From: Fulvivirga imtechensis AK7
GTDB taxonomy: Bacteria > Bacteroidota > Bacteroidia > Cytophagales > Cyclobacteriaceae
Reading direction: 5' to 3'
Assembly: GCF_000331535.1 (NCBI RefSeq)
Contig: NZ_AMZN01000048.1
Coordinates: 34,722 to 98,721, forward strand
DNA: 64,000 nt
Part shown: in pieces, positions 49,609 through 59,282 of the stretch
Numbering within the stretch: position 1 is the first letter of the stretch
Layout of the letters: the number at the start of each line of letters is the position of its first letter
The notes under the pieces: generated by a model
What the model saw: only the letters and a program-made list of their open reading frames with translations
Told to the model about the DNA's origin: nothing
The model's database searches: none
Translations under genes and position numbers: made by a program

Positions 49609-51711
49609 ATGCCTGAGACCAAAGCCGCATCTGCAAAAAAGAAGGTAAAATTGCCCATTAATAAGGAAGTATTGTTAAAGGCCTGGCAACTGATGTGTAC
49701 GGCCAGCAGAATGGCAGAAACCTATGATGAGAACAAGGAGATCTGCAGCAAGTATGTGCATAGCACCTCTCGCGGTCATGAGGCCATTCAATTAGCCGCG
49801 GGAATGCAGCTTAGAGATTATGACTTTGCCTCGCTTTATTATCGTGACGAATCCATTTTGCTGGGAATTGGCATGCAGCCGTATGAATTGATGCTGCAAT
49901 TGATGGCTAAGGCAGACGATCCTTTTTCTGGGGGCCGGACCTACTATGGGCACCCTTCACTTAAAAGAGATGGCTTTCCAATCATACCTCACCAGAGCTC
50001 TGCTACGGGTATGCAGGCTATTCCTGCTACGGGGATGGCTCACGGCCTGAAATACCTCGAAAGCCAGGGGCTCCTCCCTGATGGCAAAAATAAATCCGTT
50101 GTGCTATGTTCGCTTGGCGATGGTTCGGTTACAGAAGGGGAGGTGTCCGAAGCTTTTCAAATGGCGGTTTTGAAGAAAATGCCCATTGTATACCTGGTTC
50201 AGGATAACGACTGGGGGATATCCGCTACCGGTAAGGAAATGCGTACAATGGATGCCTACGAATTTGCAGCGGGATTTAAGGGAATGGAACGGATGAGAGT
50301 CAACGGAGCGGATTTTGTGGATTCCTATATGGGTATGCAAAAGGCTTTTCAATATGTAAGAGATAGAAAGGGGCCTGTTTTGGTGCATGCCAAATGTCCT
50401 TTGCTCGGACACCATACTTCTGGTGTTCGTAAAGAGTGGTACCGTGGTGAGGAAGACCTTAAACTTCATTCCAAAACGGATCCCATACCCATTCTTGAAA
50501 AATATTTGCTGGAGACAGGGGTGAGTAAGAAAATACTTCAGGAGCTGAAAGCAGTTGCGCTGGATACCGTGGCCAAGGATTATGAATATGCGCTCAATTC
50601 GAATGATCCCGATATCAGGGAGTTCGACTCACACGAATTTGCTCCTACACCTATTTTGGAGGAAAAAGGGGAGCGTCATCCGAAGGGGGCTGAGAAAGTG
50701 GTTATGGTAGATGCGGCATTACATGCGGTAGATGATATTCTGAAGAATCACCCCGAAGCGCTTTTTTATGGGCAGGACGTAGGCGGTACGCTGGGAGGTG
50801 TGTTTCGCGAGGCAGCAACTCTTGCCAAAAAATATGGTGACGAGCGCGTGTTCAACACACCCATCCAGGAAGCATACATTGTAGGGTCGACAGCCGGAAT
50901 GTCTGCTGTTGGGGCAAAAGCTATTGTGGAGATCCAGTTTGCAGATTATATATGGCCGGGTATCAACCAGTTGGTAGAGGAGCTCTCTAAGAGTTGTTAT
51001 CTATCGAAAGGAAAGTTTCCCGTTCAGTCGCTCATTAGAGTGCCAATAGGTGCATATGGTGGCGGTGGCCCGTATCATTCCGGTAGCGTAGAGTCAACAT
51101 TACTTACTATTCGAGGTATAAAAGTCGTTTATCCATCAAGCGCTGCGGATATGAAAGGACTTCTAAAAGCTTCTTTCTATGACCCTAACCCGGTGGTATT
51201 GCTTGAGCACAAAGGCTTGTACTGGTCTAAGGTACCGGGTACTGCCGATGCGAAAACCCCTGAGCCTGATAAAGATTACATCATTCCACTGGGTAAGGCC
51301 AATATTGTAGTGCAGGCCGAAAAGGAAAGAATTGACAAGGGAGAATCTGCTGTGATCATTACCTATGGGATGGGCGTATACTGGTCTAAAGCAGCTATAA
51401 AGAACTATTCGGGAAGGGTTGAAATTATGGATTTAAGAACACTTAATCCGTTGGACTGGGAGGCGGTGACTAACAGTGTTAAAAAACATAGCAGAGTGAT
51501 GGTGCTGACAGAGGAACCATTGCTAAATTCATTTGCTGAATCTTTAGCGGGAAGGATTTCAAACGAGTGCTTTAACTACCTTGATGCCCCCGTTGAGATA
51601 CTGGGAGCGGCCAACTTACCGGCTATTCCACTTAATGTGGACCTGGAAAAGCAGATGTTGCCTAACCCTGAAAAAATAGCCAAAGCCCTTGGAGAACTCC
51701 TTGACTATTGA
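49609..51711 (+). CDS. 2-oxoacid dehydrogenase E1, fused alpha and beta chains (branched-chain type)
   Basis: A 700-residue TPP-dependent decarboxylase in which E1 alpha and beta are one chain. The alpha part (about 20-345) has SRMAETYDENKEICSKYVHSTSRGHEAIQLA, the phosphorylation/active-site region with GHPSLK, and the TPP motif GDGSVTEGEVSEAFQMAVLKKMPIVYLVQDNDWGIS. The beta part (about 360-700) has GQDVGGTLGGVFREAATLAKKYGDERVFNTPIQEAYIVGSTAGMSAVG and VELLEEHKGLYW-type VVLLEHKGLYW. The fused architecture and substrate residues fit 2-oxoisovalerate dehydrogenases of Bacteroidota; exact substrate is an inference. A TetR-type operator precedes it. Confidence 0.9.
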   Translation: MPETKAASAKKKVKLPINKEVLLKAWQLMCTASRMAETYDENKEICSKYVHSTSRGHEAIQLAAGMQLRDYDFASLYYRDESILLGIGMQPYELMLQLMAKADDPFSGGRTYYGHPSLKRDGFPIIPHQSSATGMQAIPATGMAHGLKYLESQGLLPDGKNKSVVLCSLGDGSVTEGEVSEAFQMAVLKKMPIVYLVQDNDWGISATGKEMRTMDAYEFAAGFKGMERMRVNGADFVDSYMGMQKAFQYVRDRKGPVLVHAKCPLLGHHTSGVRKEWYRGEEDLKLHSKTDPIPILEKYLLETGVSKKILQELKAVALDTVAKDYEYALNSNDPDIREFDSHEFAPTPILEEKGERHPKGAEKVVMVDAALHAVDDILKNHPEALFYGQDVGGTLGGVFREAATLAKKYGDERVFNTPIQEAYIVGSTAGMSAVGAKAIVEIQFADYIWPGINQLVEELSKSCYLSKGKFPVQSLIRVPIGAYGGGGPYHSGSVESTLLTIRGIKVVYPSSAADMKGLLKASFYDPNPVVLLEHKGLYWSKVPGTADAKTPEPDKDYIIPLGKANIVVQAEKERIDKGESAVIITYGMGVYWSKAAIKNYSGRVEIMDLRTLNPLDWEAVTNSVKKHSRVMVLTEEPLLNSFAESLAGRISNECFNYLDAPVEILGAANLPAIPLNVDLEKQMLPNPEKIAKALGELLDY

Positions 51712-51738
51712 TCTGGAACCTGTTAGTGGAAGAGGAAG

Positions 51739-54153
51739 TTAGAAAGGGTAGCCAATACCAATATTAAATACAACGGCTTCTGCTGCTCTCGGTGTAAATG
51801 GTGGGTCATAAAAACCTGAAGAGAGGATAAAGCGTTTTCCCCTGGCTCGTGCCGGGTCATACACCTTTAGTCCGGCATCAAGTCGAAGTACCAGGAATGA
51901 GAAGTCGAACCTGAGGCCCACCCCTGTACCTAAGGCTATTTCTTTATAGAACCGGTTTAACTCAAATTGTGCGCCTTCCCGGGATTTATCTTTTTCGATG
52001 GTCCAGATATTTCCAAAATCGGCAAAAAAGGCGTAGTCAATAAAGCCTATCAGGTTTTTCCTGATCTCAATACTTCCCTCCAATAAGATCTCTCCTTGCT
52101 GCTCAAAGTTATAGCTAACCCTGAATGTTGATGAATCTATCGGAGAAAATGATCCCGGGCCCAATCGTCTGGGGCGCCAGGCGCGGATGCCATTACTGCC
52201 CCCTGCGAAGAAGTATTTTTCATATGGAAGAATCCGGTTATCGCTATAAGGTTTGGCAATACCCCCATTTAGCCGGTAAGCCAGGGTTGTATTTTTATTG
52301 ATAGGGTGTATTTTTCTGTAATCAATATTGGCTTTGATATATTTGTAATACTCCAGGCTATCTCTTTGAAGGATTTCAGTTCCCCAAAAATTCAATGTAG
52401 TACCGCCACTCTCAAGATAAGCCCTGAGAAAGGACGAGTTGGTAAAGTTAAAGCCGTAGCTATTTAGGTTCCAGGTAACACTAAAGCTCATGCTACTCAC
52501 AAATGATGGGCGGAACGTATTGATAAGCCTGTTACCTTTGCTTTCAAGCACTTCCAGCGTATCTAAAAAGCGGGAACTAAGATTTGAGTTAATCATACTT
52601 ACATCAGTAGCCGTAAGGCTGTAAAGTGTTCTGTTCTCATTTTGCCAGGTGTAAGTGTTTGAAAAATTTAGGTTTTCCCTAATATATTCAGGTCGATCAG
52701 TATAAGTATATCCTGCCAGCAGGCGGGTTTTAGGGTTGATCTTGCCAAGGCGTTCCTTTGCAGTTGAACTTATGGGTAATACGAACTGTGGGAATGTCAA
52801 GCTTGCGTTGACTCCTGCTTCTACACTTGTATATACATCTTTAACTTCTGTAGCGGGGGCTACCCCTTCCATTCCTATTCTGCCATTGATCTCAAATATC
52901 TCTAATCCCCGGAATACATTCCTCTTCTTGAATGATAAATTGTAAAAAGGTCCGGGAAAACCTTGTGTAACATTCACTCCAACCTCATTTGTCCATTGAT
53001 ACCGGTTTAATGGGCTGGTGAAGATATTAGCGATCAGGGTCCCTCCGGAGGAGTCGTAATTTATATTAATAAAACGGAAGTGATCCAGGTTGGCCAATTG
53101 CCGCTGTGTACTAAAAGTATTGGATTTGCTGTAAACACTGTCCTTTTTAATAAGCACCCGCCGGCTGAGTATCTTTTTATTATACTGATCCTGGTAGTAC
53201 CGGTAAGTAATGCCCCGGTATGTCTCGACTTGCCTTAAGGAGTCAGATATTATGCCACTACCTGCATCAGTGGTAAAATTAATAGAGTCCACTGTAAACA
53301 CTTTGTGATACCCTCGTTTTGCAGGTTTGTTGATAGTTGTTTGAATAGCCACTTTTCTATCACCACGATAAGCAGTGTCTACATTGAATTCGATATATTG
53401 CCTGCTGAAGTCGAAGTAGCCGTGATCTTTTAATAACAGGTCAATTCTTTCCCTTTCAGCAGTCAGTTTGCTCTGGTCATAGTTCTGCCCTTTTATCAGC
53501 AGGCTTTCATCACTGTTATTCAGAATTTTTGTTATAGCTGAATCTCCCGCTTGCAGCAGCAGTGTATCTAATTTATAGGCGGGCCCTTCATTAATATTAT
53601 AAATGACAGTCACCTTCTTGCCTGAAGTATTAAGAGAAGTATCTACTTCGGCCTTGAAGTAGCCTTTGGAATTCATATATAATTGTAATCGCCCCATGGT
53701 TTGCATGGTTTTGAACGAATCATAGACGGCCACTGGTTCACCCCAACGCATCAATACATTGCCTTCCTCAATGGTTTTATTTATCCTGGCCACCCTCTTT
53801 CTTTTCTTACGCTCCAGACGCTGCACTTTTTTTTCATTGTTCCCGGCTGTTGCTATTTTTTTATTCCATTTGGCTCTTGTGCTCTCACGTTTCTCTTCAT
53901 ATTTTTCAACATCATAGCGTTTAAGGCCCCAGTAATAAAACCATACATAAGGGGAAAACGGAATAATCGGAAATTGACGGTTGGCTTCCTGGACGTACAG
54001 TTGAGAAAGGGATTCGCTGGCAATTTCGTCTGCGCCCTTTATTTTTTGTTTATACAGTAATTTTTCATCTTCTTTCAGATATTTGGTACCCAGACATCCG
54101 GAGATGATGTTGCTACTGATAAGAAGGAAAATTGCTAAGTATAAGCGCCTCAA
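51739..54153 (-). CDS. BamA/TamA-family outer membrane lipoprotein (TamL-like)
   Basis: An 804-residue Omp85-type protein. A lipoprotein signal with lipobox (I)SGC opens it (Cys20). Then come a linker rich in Arg/Lys (KKIATAGNNEKKVQRLERKKRKRVARINK), POTRA-like domains (about 125-330, such as GYFKAEVDTSLNTSGKKVTVIYNINEGPAYKLDTLLL) and a C-terminal beta barrel (about 385-804) with YEKYFFAGGSNGIRAWRPRRLGPG and the last strand FNIGIGYPF ending in Phe. A lipid-anchored TamA relative (TamL) is typical of Bacteroidota, probably paired with TamB, which is not in the window. It is convergent with the E1 gene. Confidence 0.9.
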   Translation of the reverse strand: MRRLYLAIFLLISSNIISGCLGTKYLKEDEKLLYKQKIKGADEIASESLSQLYVQEANRQFPIIPFSPYVWFYYWGLKRYDVEKYEEKRESTRAKWNKKIATAGNNEKKVQRLERKKRKRVARINKTIEEGNVLMRWGEPVAVYDSFKTMQTMGRLQLYMNSKGYFKAEVDTSLNTSGKKVTVIYNINEGPAYKLDTLLLQAGDSAITKILNNSDESLLIKGQNYDQSKLTAERERIDLLLKDHGYFDFSRQYIEFNVDTAYRGDRKVAIQTTINKPAKRGYHKVFTVDSINFTTDAGSGIISDSLRQVETYRGITYRYYQDQYNKKILSRRVLIKKDSVYSKSNTFSTQRQLANLDHFRFININYDSSGGTLIANIFTSPLNRYQWTNEVGVNVTQGFPGPFYNLSFKKRNVFRGLEIFEINGRIGMEGVAPATEVKDVYTSVEAGVNASLTFPQFVLPISSTAKERLGKINPKTRLLAGYTYTDRPEYIRENLNFSNTYTWQNENRTLYSLTATDVSMINSNLSSRFLDTLEVLESKGNRLINTFRPSFVSSMSFSVTWNLNSYGFNFTNSSFLRAYLESGGTTLNFWGTEILQRDSLEYYKYIKANIDYRKIHPINKNTTLAYRLNGGIAKPYSDNRILPYEKYFFAGGSNGIRAWRPRRLGPGSFSPIDSSTFRVSYNFEQQGEILLEGSIEIRKNLIGFIDYAFFADFGNIWTIEKDKSREGAQFELNRFYKEIALGTGVGLRFDFSFLVLRLDAGLKVYDPARARGKRFILSSGFYDPPFTPRAAEAVVFNIGIGYPF

Positions 54154-54168
54154 ACTAAAAAGCTGATT

Positions 54169-54906
54169 ATGGTATCTAAAACTACTGCGAAGTTCATTAA
54201 ATCACTGCAATTAAAGAAATACAGAAAACAAGAACAATGTTTTTTGGTGGAGGGTGCAAAAAGTGTGCTGGAAGTTCTACAATCCGATTTTGAAGTAATG
54301 CTTTTAGTGGCAACTCAGCCGTTTCTGGATGTGTATAGTCTGGGTGGTAAATTGGAAGTGCACGTAGCAACAGCTCAACAATTAAGTAGCCTTGGTACTT
54401 TCAAATCCAATGATGCTGCCCTTGCGGTAGTTAAAATGAAGGAGCAAGAGCCTTTTAGCTTTGAACAGCAGGAATGGTGTATTGCTTTGGATGATGTCAA
54501 TGACCCTGGGAACATGGGCTCGATACTACGGATTGCTGACTGGTATGGCATTTATAAAGTGCTGGCTTCAGAGCAAACGGCTGATTTTTATAACCCGAAG
54601 ACCATAGCGGCATCCAAAGGCTCTTTCTGTCGCGTCCAGGCCTATTATACCTCATTGAAAGAGGTGTTGACTCAGTACCCACAACCTGTCTATGGTGCAT
54701 TTATGGAAGGTGAGGACATTCATAAAGTACAATTCGGGAGAGGAGGAATGCTGGTGCTTGGCAACGAAGCCAATGGAATATCACTTGCTATTTCTTCTTT
54801 GATCACCAAAAAAATAACCATACCCAGGTATGGAAAAGCCGAATCGTTAAATGTGGCAATGGCTACAGCCGTGATTTGTGATAACATTAAGAGAAGTCAG
54901 AAATGA
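54169..54906 (+). CDS. TrmH/SpoU-family RNA 2'-O-methyltransferase
   Basis: A 245-residue SPOUT methyltransferase. The N-terminal substrate-binding part is KTTAKFIKSLQLKKYRKQEQCFLVEGAKSVLEVLQSD. The trefoil-knot SAM domain has the three family motifs: WCIALDDVNDPGNMGSILRIADWYGI, GGMLVLGNEANGISLAI and ITIPRYGKAESLNVAMATAVICDNI. It methylates a ribose in rRNA or tRNA; the exact nucleotide cannot be told. It starts 15 bp from the divergent TamL gene. Confidence 0.93.
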   Translation: MVSKTTAKFIKSLQLKKYRKQEQCFLVEGAKSVLEVLQSDFEVMLLVATQPFLDVYSLGGKLEVHVATAQQLSSLGTFKSNDAALAVVKMKEQEPFSFEQQEWCIALDDVNDPGNMGSILRIADWYGIYKVLASEQTADFYNPKTIAASKGSFCRVQAYYTSLKEVLTQYPQPVYGAFMEGEDIHKVQFGRGGMLVLGNEANGISLAISSLITKKITIPRYGKAESLNVAMATAVICDNIKRSQK

Positions 54907-54916
54907 CTTCTCTTAA
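54887..54916. terminator. Bidirectional hairpin at the trmH-family gene end
   Basis: A perfect 13-bp stem, TTAAGAGAAGTCA (54887-54899) with TGACTTCTCTTAA (54904-54916), closed by a GAAA tetraloop. It overlaps the stop codon and lies between two convergent genes. Without a U-tract it may act as a 3'-end stabiliser or a weak terminator in both directions. Confidence 0.55.
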
Positions 54917-54948
54917 CAAGCGTGTACAAAATAATAACCCTAACCTAA

Positions 54949-55479
54949 CTAAACTTCAATAGCCATTTCAGCAAGCTTACTGGAAACCCTTAAACCTGAT
55001 CTTTCAACGGCTTTTTTATTCATTTCAAATCTTAGCTTTCCGTCCACAGTTACAAAGTTGATAGCGCTACCATGTTTTGCTAACCCCTCTTTTTCGGTAA
55101 CTATCAATACATTCTGAGTGTTTATCTCGCTAATATTCTCTACTGCCGCACTCATTTCATGTGGTATGAACAGTAAGTCGCTCTTTTTTAAAGCATTTTC
55201 CAGTGAGGAAAATGACTTTATAACAATTTTTCTGGCTGAGGACCGCTGAGAGGCAATTTCATTAAATGTTCTTAGCAACTCCTGGTCGTCTGATAATATT
55301 CCGATGACAATTTCATTGTCGTCATCAGGCCATTGCACGTACTTCGTGATAGAAAAGATCACGAGGCTTTTTACCCTGTCTTCTTTGGCTGAACGCTCCT
55401 TTCCATAGGAACTAAAAGCCATCAACAAACAAAGAGAAAAAAATACAAGAGAGAGGGGATTGGTCTTATTGGTTTTCAT
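54949..55479 (-). CDS. YfiR-family (DUF4154) periplasmic protein
   Basis: A 176-residue exported protein, started at MKTNKTNPLSLVFFSLCLLM (55479), which gives a normal signal peptide cut near YGKERS. The YfiR domain is visible: VKSLVIFSITKYVQWPDDDNEIVIGILSDDQELLRTFNEIA, the internal KSDLLFIPHEMS, NVLIVTEKEGLAKHGSAINFVTVDGKLRFEMNKKAVERSGLRVSSKLAEMAI. In Pseudomonas YfiR restrains the diguanylate cyclase YfiN, but in Bacteroidota homologues occur without YfiN, so the role here is unknown. It is alone and convergent with the TrmH-type gene. Confidence 0.88.
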   Translation of the reverse strand: MKTNKTNPLSLVFFSLCLLMAFSSYGKERSAKEDRVKSLVIFSITKYVQWPDDDNEIVIGILSDDQELLRTFNEIASQRSSARKIVIKSFSSLENALKKSDLLFIPHEMSAAVENISEINTQNVLIVTEKEGLAKHGSAINFVTVDGKLRFEMNKKAVERSGLRVSSKLAEMAIEV

Positions 55480-55655
55480 CTTGGTATTGGTTTTAGTGTT
55501 ATATACCAAAGTTGATATTATTAATGAAGCGTTTTTTCAGGGTAAGTACTGAAAATAAATAATAAGGGACCCGACTGCGTCATTTTCAAGCAGAGGGCAC
55601 TTTTGGGGGATGGAAAATAGATGAGAAAAGCTGGTTTTTGATCGTTTTGAAGAAA

Positions 55656-55675
55656 TCTAAGGGTTAGCCCTTAGA
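55656..55675 (-). terminator. Short hairpin after smc
   Basis: TCTAAGGG and CCCTTAGA form a perfect 8-bp stem with a TTAG loop, about 50 bp downstream of the smc stop on the minus strand, followed there by TTTCTTC. A modest terminator candidate. Confidence 0.4.
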
Positions 55676-55727
55676 AGACAACTACGCAAAACCCTTAATT
55701 GGGGAAGGTGAAAAGCCCCGTTTTAGC

Positions 55728-58700
55728 CTAATCGGCCAATTCCCGAAGGTCTACCGGCACCACCCGCGACACACCCTGCTCAATCATAGTGATACCATAG
55801 ATAACATCCGTACTTGACATAGTACGTTTGTTATGGGTTACTATTATAAACTGAGACTCCTTACTGAATGTCTTGATAATATTGTTGAATTTGTCGATGT
55901 TAGCATCATCAAGGGGGGCATCTACTTCATCGAAAATACAGAAAGGGGCCGGTTTTAATAGATAAATGGCAAAAAGCAGCGAAGTAGCCGTTAATGTTTT
56001 TTCACCCCCAGAAAGCTGGTTAATGGTCAACGGGCGCTTCCCCTTGGGTTTGGCAATAATTTCAATGCTGCTTTCGAGTGGATTTTCAGGATCACTAAGC
56101 CTTAGGTCGCAATCGTCCTCTTCCGTAAAAAGGCTTCGGAACACTTTCACAAAATTTTCCTTTATTTTCTCGTAAGCGTCAATAAATGTATCCTTAGCTA
56201 CGGTATCAATTTCATCAATTGTGGTAAGCAGCGATTCTTTTGCTTTAAAAAGATCTTCACGCTGTGAGGTGATGAAGTCATTTCTTTCTTTGATTTCCTG
56301 GTAGGCTTCCATTGCCATTGGGTTAATAGGCCCCATTTTCTCCAGTTTATCCTTAATCCTGGAAACTTCATCACGAAGAGGTCCTTCTTCCCATTGCTCT
56401 TCCTCCTGGCCTTCCTCCTGGCCTTCTTCTTTCTCTTCCTCCATCAGGTCATCCAGCTTGATGTTGAATTCAACCGAAAGTCTTTCCTTTACCGAGCTCA
56501 GCTCCAGCTTGGTTTCATTGAGCTTGTTTTGAAGCTCCATGAGTAGTGTATCCACACCCTCCCGGCTTCTTTGTATCTCTCGGGCGGCCTTGTCTATCTC
56601 ATCAATTTCACCACGGGCAGCATAATATTCTCTTTCCGCTTCATTAACTCCCTGCTCAATACTCTCCTTTTCATCGTACATGGCGATGAGTTCATCATCA
56701 TTGGTTTCCGCCTTTTCCAAAAGCTGCTTTATTTCAGCATCGTTGTGCTTCAACTCTTCCTGGTTCTTCTCAATTCTGCCCTTGCTGCTTTCATAGGCAT
56801 CCTGCTTATATTCGATTTCCTGAGTAATACTTCTAACCCGGTTTTCCTGTTGATGAAAGAAGATGTTCTGTTCGTTAAAGGCTGCAGATTTTTCAGAAAG
56901 GAGTTCGTTATGCTCATTAAGGTCAGATACGAGGTTGGTTAACCTGATCTCTTTTTCCTGTAGCTCACGTTCTTCCTGCTCGGCTTTTGGTTTATTTTTA
57001 TCTATCGCCTCCGCTAATTCTTCAATTTTAGCCAAAATGTCCTCCTTGCGCATATCCGCATCGGAAAGCATTTTGCTGAACTGCTCTTGCTTGGTCTTGA
57101 TGGAAATATATTCTTCATTAATGAGCTTTACTTCCTCCCTGACCTCTTCGATTTCCTGTTTATGAGTACTGCCTTTTAATTTTTCCAGCTCCTTTTGCTT
57201 ATCGCTAAGCCCTTGCTGCACCTCCGAAAGCTTTTTGGTAAGCTGTTTGATCTCCTTATCCAACTTCTCCAGGTTTTTGGCCCTTCCGATCTTTTTACCT
57301 TCAAAAAGCCCTACGGAACCACCCGATATGCTATACCTTCTACGTGTAACCTTACCACTTTTGGTGATAAAAACGTTGTCATCGTCTTTAGGGATACTCT
57401 TGTAGTCGCCCTCCAGTATATACACGCGGTCGAGGATATGCCCCATTAACTTCCTGTACTTGGTATCATATTCCATGATCTCCGTGGCAGGAAAGGCATT
57501 GTCGTATAATTTCGTATCAGAAGGGGTGAAGTTTTCAAAACTGTCCAGAATGAAGAAATTAGCTTTGCCCTTGGCAGCATCACTGAGGATGTTGATAGCC
57601 TCGTAAGCATCAGCCTCTTTATCAACCACATAATAATTAAGGTATGGCTCCAGATAATTTTCGATCGTTACCCTGTACTCATCTTCGCAGGTAAGAATAT
57701 CGGAGAGAAGAGGGGCATTCTTTTTCCATCCGGCTTTTTTCTTGAGGAACTTAATGGCCTCAGGAAACCCTTCCAGGTTCTCAACCAGTGATTTAGTAAG
57801 GTTGTACTCATTCTGACGGGCATCCAGCTTCCTGTTTGTCTGTGTCTGTTCTTCCCTGATTACTTCAATGGTCTTTGTGGTTGATTCGATCCTTTTTTGG
57901 AGGTCTTCCTCAGCGGCTATTAGCTTCTGCTGTTCCTTATTTTTAACCGCAAGTTGTTCAGACAGCGCAGTGACCTTCTTGTCGAACTGCACCAGGCTGG
58001 CACTTTGCTCACTGGTGTCGGTAGCTGTTTTTTCTAGCTCCTGTTTAAGGCTGGATAGCTGCAGCTCTTTGATCTCTACAGATTTTTTTAACTGATAGAC
58101 TTCCTCCTGCTTGCTCTTCTGTATTTTCCTGAGCGTATCGGTTTCTTCCTGAAGCTGAGAAGTCTTTCTTTTTTGTATCTCATAATCCTCTTTCAATATT
58201 GCCAGCTTCTGCTCTATTTCATTCAGTATCTTCTGAGCTGAATTCTTTTCATGCGTAAGGCTTTCAACACTGAATTTGGCTCGTTCGTTACTCTTTTTGT
58301 CCTGCTCTATCTGATCGCGCAGACTTTCCGATTTATCATTCAGGAACCGAAGTCGTTCATTTTTTATCTTTTTCTCACTTTCATACTGCCTGATCTTGTT
58401 TACATGTTCATTGAGCGCTTTCTGACGCGATGAAAGTGTTTTTTCTTTGCCAATCAATTCAGCTTTTGCTTTTTCAAGAGCAGCTTCTTTTTCACTGACC
58501 TGCTTGTTGAGGCTTATTTTTTTGTCATTTTCGCCTTCAATTCGTTTGATCAGGCTCTGATAGGTTTCCGTATGTTTGCTGATGGTAAGCCGGGCCAGCA
58601 AAATGCTATGCTTCTTATACTTTTCCTTGAGCTTGTAATACTTTTCTGTCTGTTTAGCCTGTCTTTCAAGGGATTTCATGTTTTTGTCAATCTCATAAAG

Positions 58701-59282
58701 CAGGTCTTCTACACGCTCCAGATCGGCATCGGTATCCTGTAGCTTTTTAAGCGTCTCTTTTTTCCTTTTCTTAAACTTTGAAATACCGGCAGCCTCTTCG
58801 AAAAGTCCTCGTCTTGAGTTGTCCTTGTCATTAAGCAGGTCGTCTACCATTTTTAGCTCGATGATAGCATAGCTGTTGGAAGCAATACCCGTATCGAGGA
58901 AGAGGTTGGTAATGTCCTTTAACCTACAGGTTACACCATTCAGTAAGTACTCGCTCTCCCCCGAGCGGTAGTATCTTCTGGTAATAGTTACCTGAGAATA
59001 TTCTGTGGGCAGTAAGTTTTTAGTATTATTAAAGGTAAGAGATACCTCGGCTAACTGCGTAGGCTTGCGCTTCTTGGTTCCATTGAAGATCACGTTTTCC
59101 ATTTTCTCAGATCGTAGCGTCCTGCTACTCTGCTCCCCCAGCACCCAGCGAATGGAATCCACGATATTGGATTTGCCACAACCGTTTGGCCCGACAATAC
59201 CGGTTATCCCTTCGTCAAAATTGATGGTTACCTTATCGCCAAAACTCTTAAAACCCTTGATCTCAAGCTTGGAAAGTTGCAT
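55728..59282 (-). CDS. smc: Chromosome segregation protein SMC
   Basis: A 1184-residue SMC ATPase, the core of the bacterial condensin. Walker A is GIVGPNGCGKSNIVDSIRWVLGEQSSRTL (about residues 28-55). Two long coiled coils (about 165-500 and 690-1010) flank a hinge (about 510-680, with NLEGFPEAIKFL and the GGSVG-like motif SISGGSVGLFEGKK). The C-terminal head has the ABC signature NQLSGGEKTLTATSLLFAIYLLKPAPFCIFDEVDAPLDDAN with Walker B. An acidic low-complexity insert (EEGQEEGQEEEQWEEG, about residues 948-965) sits in the second coil near the head. ScpA/ScpB genes are not in the window. Confidence 0.98.
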   Translation of the reverse strand: MQLSKLEIKGFKSFGDKVTINFDEGITGIVGPNGCGKSNIVDSIRWVLGEQSSRTLRSEKMENVIFNGTKKRKPTQLAEVSLTFNNTKNLLPTEYSQVTITRRYYRSGESEYLLNGVTCRLKDITNLFLDTGIASNSYAIIELKMVDDLLNDKDNSRRGLFEEAAGISKFKKRKKETLKKLQDTDADLERVEDLLYEIDKNMKSLERQAKQTEKYYKLKEKYKKHSILLARLTISKHTETYQSLIKRIEGENDKKISLNKQVSEKEAALEKAKAELIGKEKTLSSRQKALNEHVNKIRQYESEKKIKNERLRFLNDKSESLRDQIEQDKKSNERAKFSVESLTHEKNSAQKILNEIEQKLAILKEDYEIQKRKTSQLQEETDTLRKIQKSKQEEVYQLKKSVEIKELQLSSLKQELEKTATDTSEQSASLVQFDKKVTALSEQLAVKNKEQQKLIAAEEDLQKRIESTTKTIEVIREEQTQTNRKLDARQNEYNLTKSLVENLEGFPEAIKFLKKKAGWKKNAPLLSDILTCEDEYRVTIENYLEPYLNYYVVDKEADAYEAINILSDAAKGKANFFILDSFENFTPSDTKLYDNAFPATEIMEYDTKYRKLMGHILDRVYILEGDYKSIPKDDDNVFITKSGKVTRRRYSISGGSVGLFEGKKIGRAKNLEKLDKEIKQLTKKLSEVQQGLSDKQKELEKLKGSTHKQEIEEVREEVKLINEEYISIKTKQEQFSKMLSDADMRKEDILAKIEELAEAIDKNKPKAEQEERELQEKEIRLTNLVSDLNEHNELLSEKSAAFNEQNIFFHQQENRVRSITQEIEYKQDAYESSKGRIEKNQEELKHNDAEIKQLLEKAETNDDELIAMYDEKESIEQGVNEAEREYYAARGEIDEIDKAAREIQRSREGVDTLLMELQNKLNETKLELSSVKERLSVEFNIKLDDLMEEEKEEGQEEGQEEEQWEEGPLRDEVSRIKDKLEKMGPINPMAMEAYQEIKERNDFITSQREDLFKAKESLLTTIDEIDTVAKDTFIDAYEKIKENFVKVFRSLFTEEDDCDLRLSDPENPLESSIEIIAKPKGKRPLTINQLSGGEKTLTATSLLFAIYLLKPAPFCIFDEVDAPLDDANIDKFNNIIKTFSKESQFIIVTHNKRTMSSTDVIYGITMIEQGVSRVVPVDLRELAD

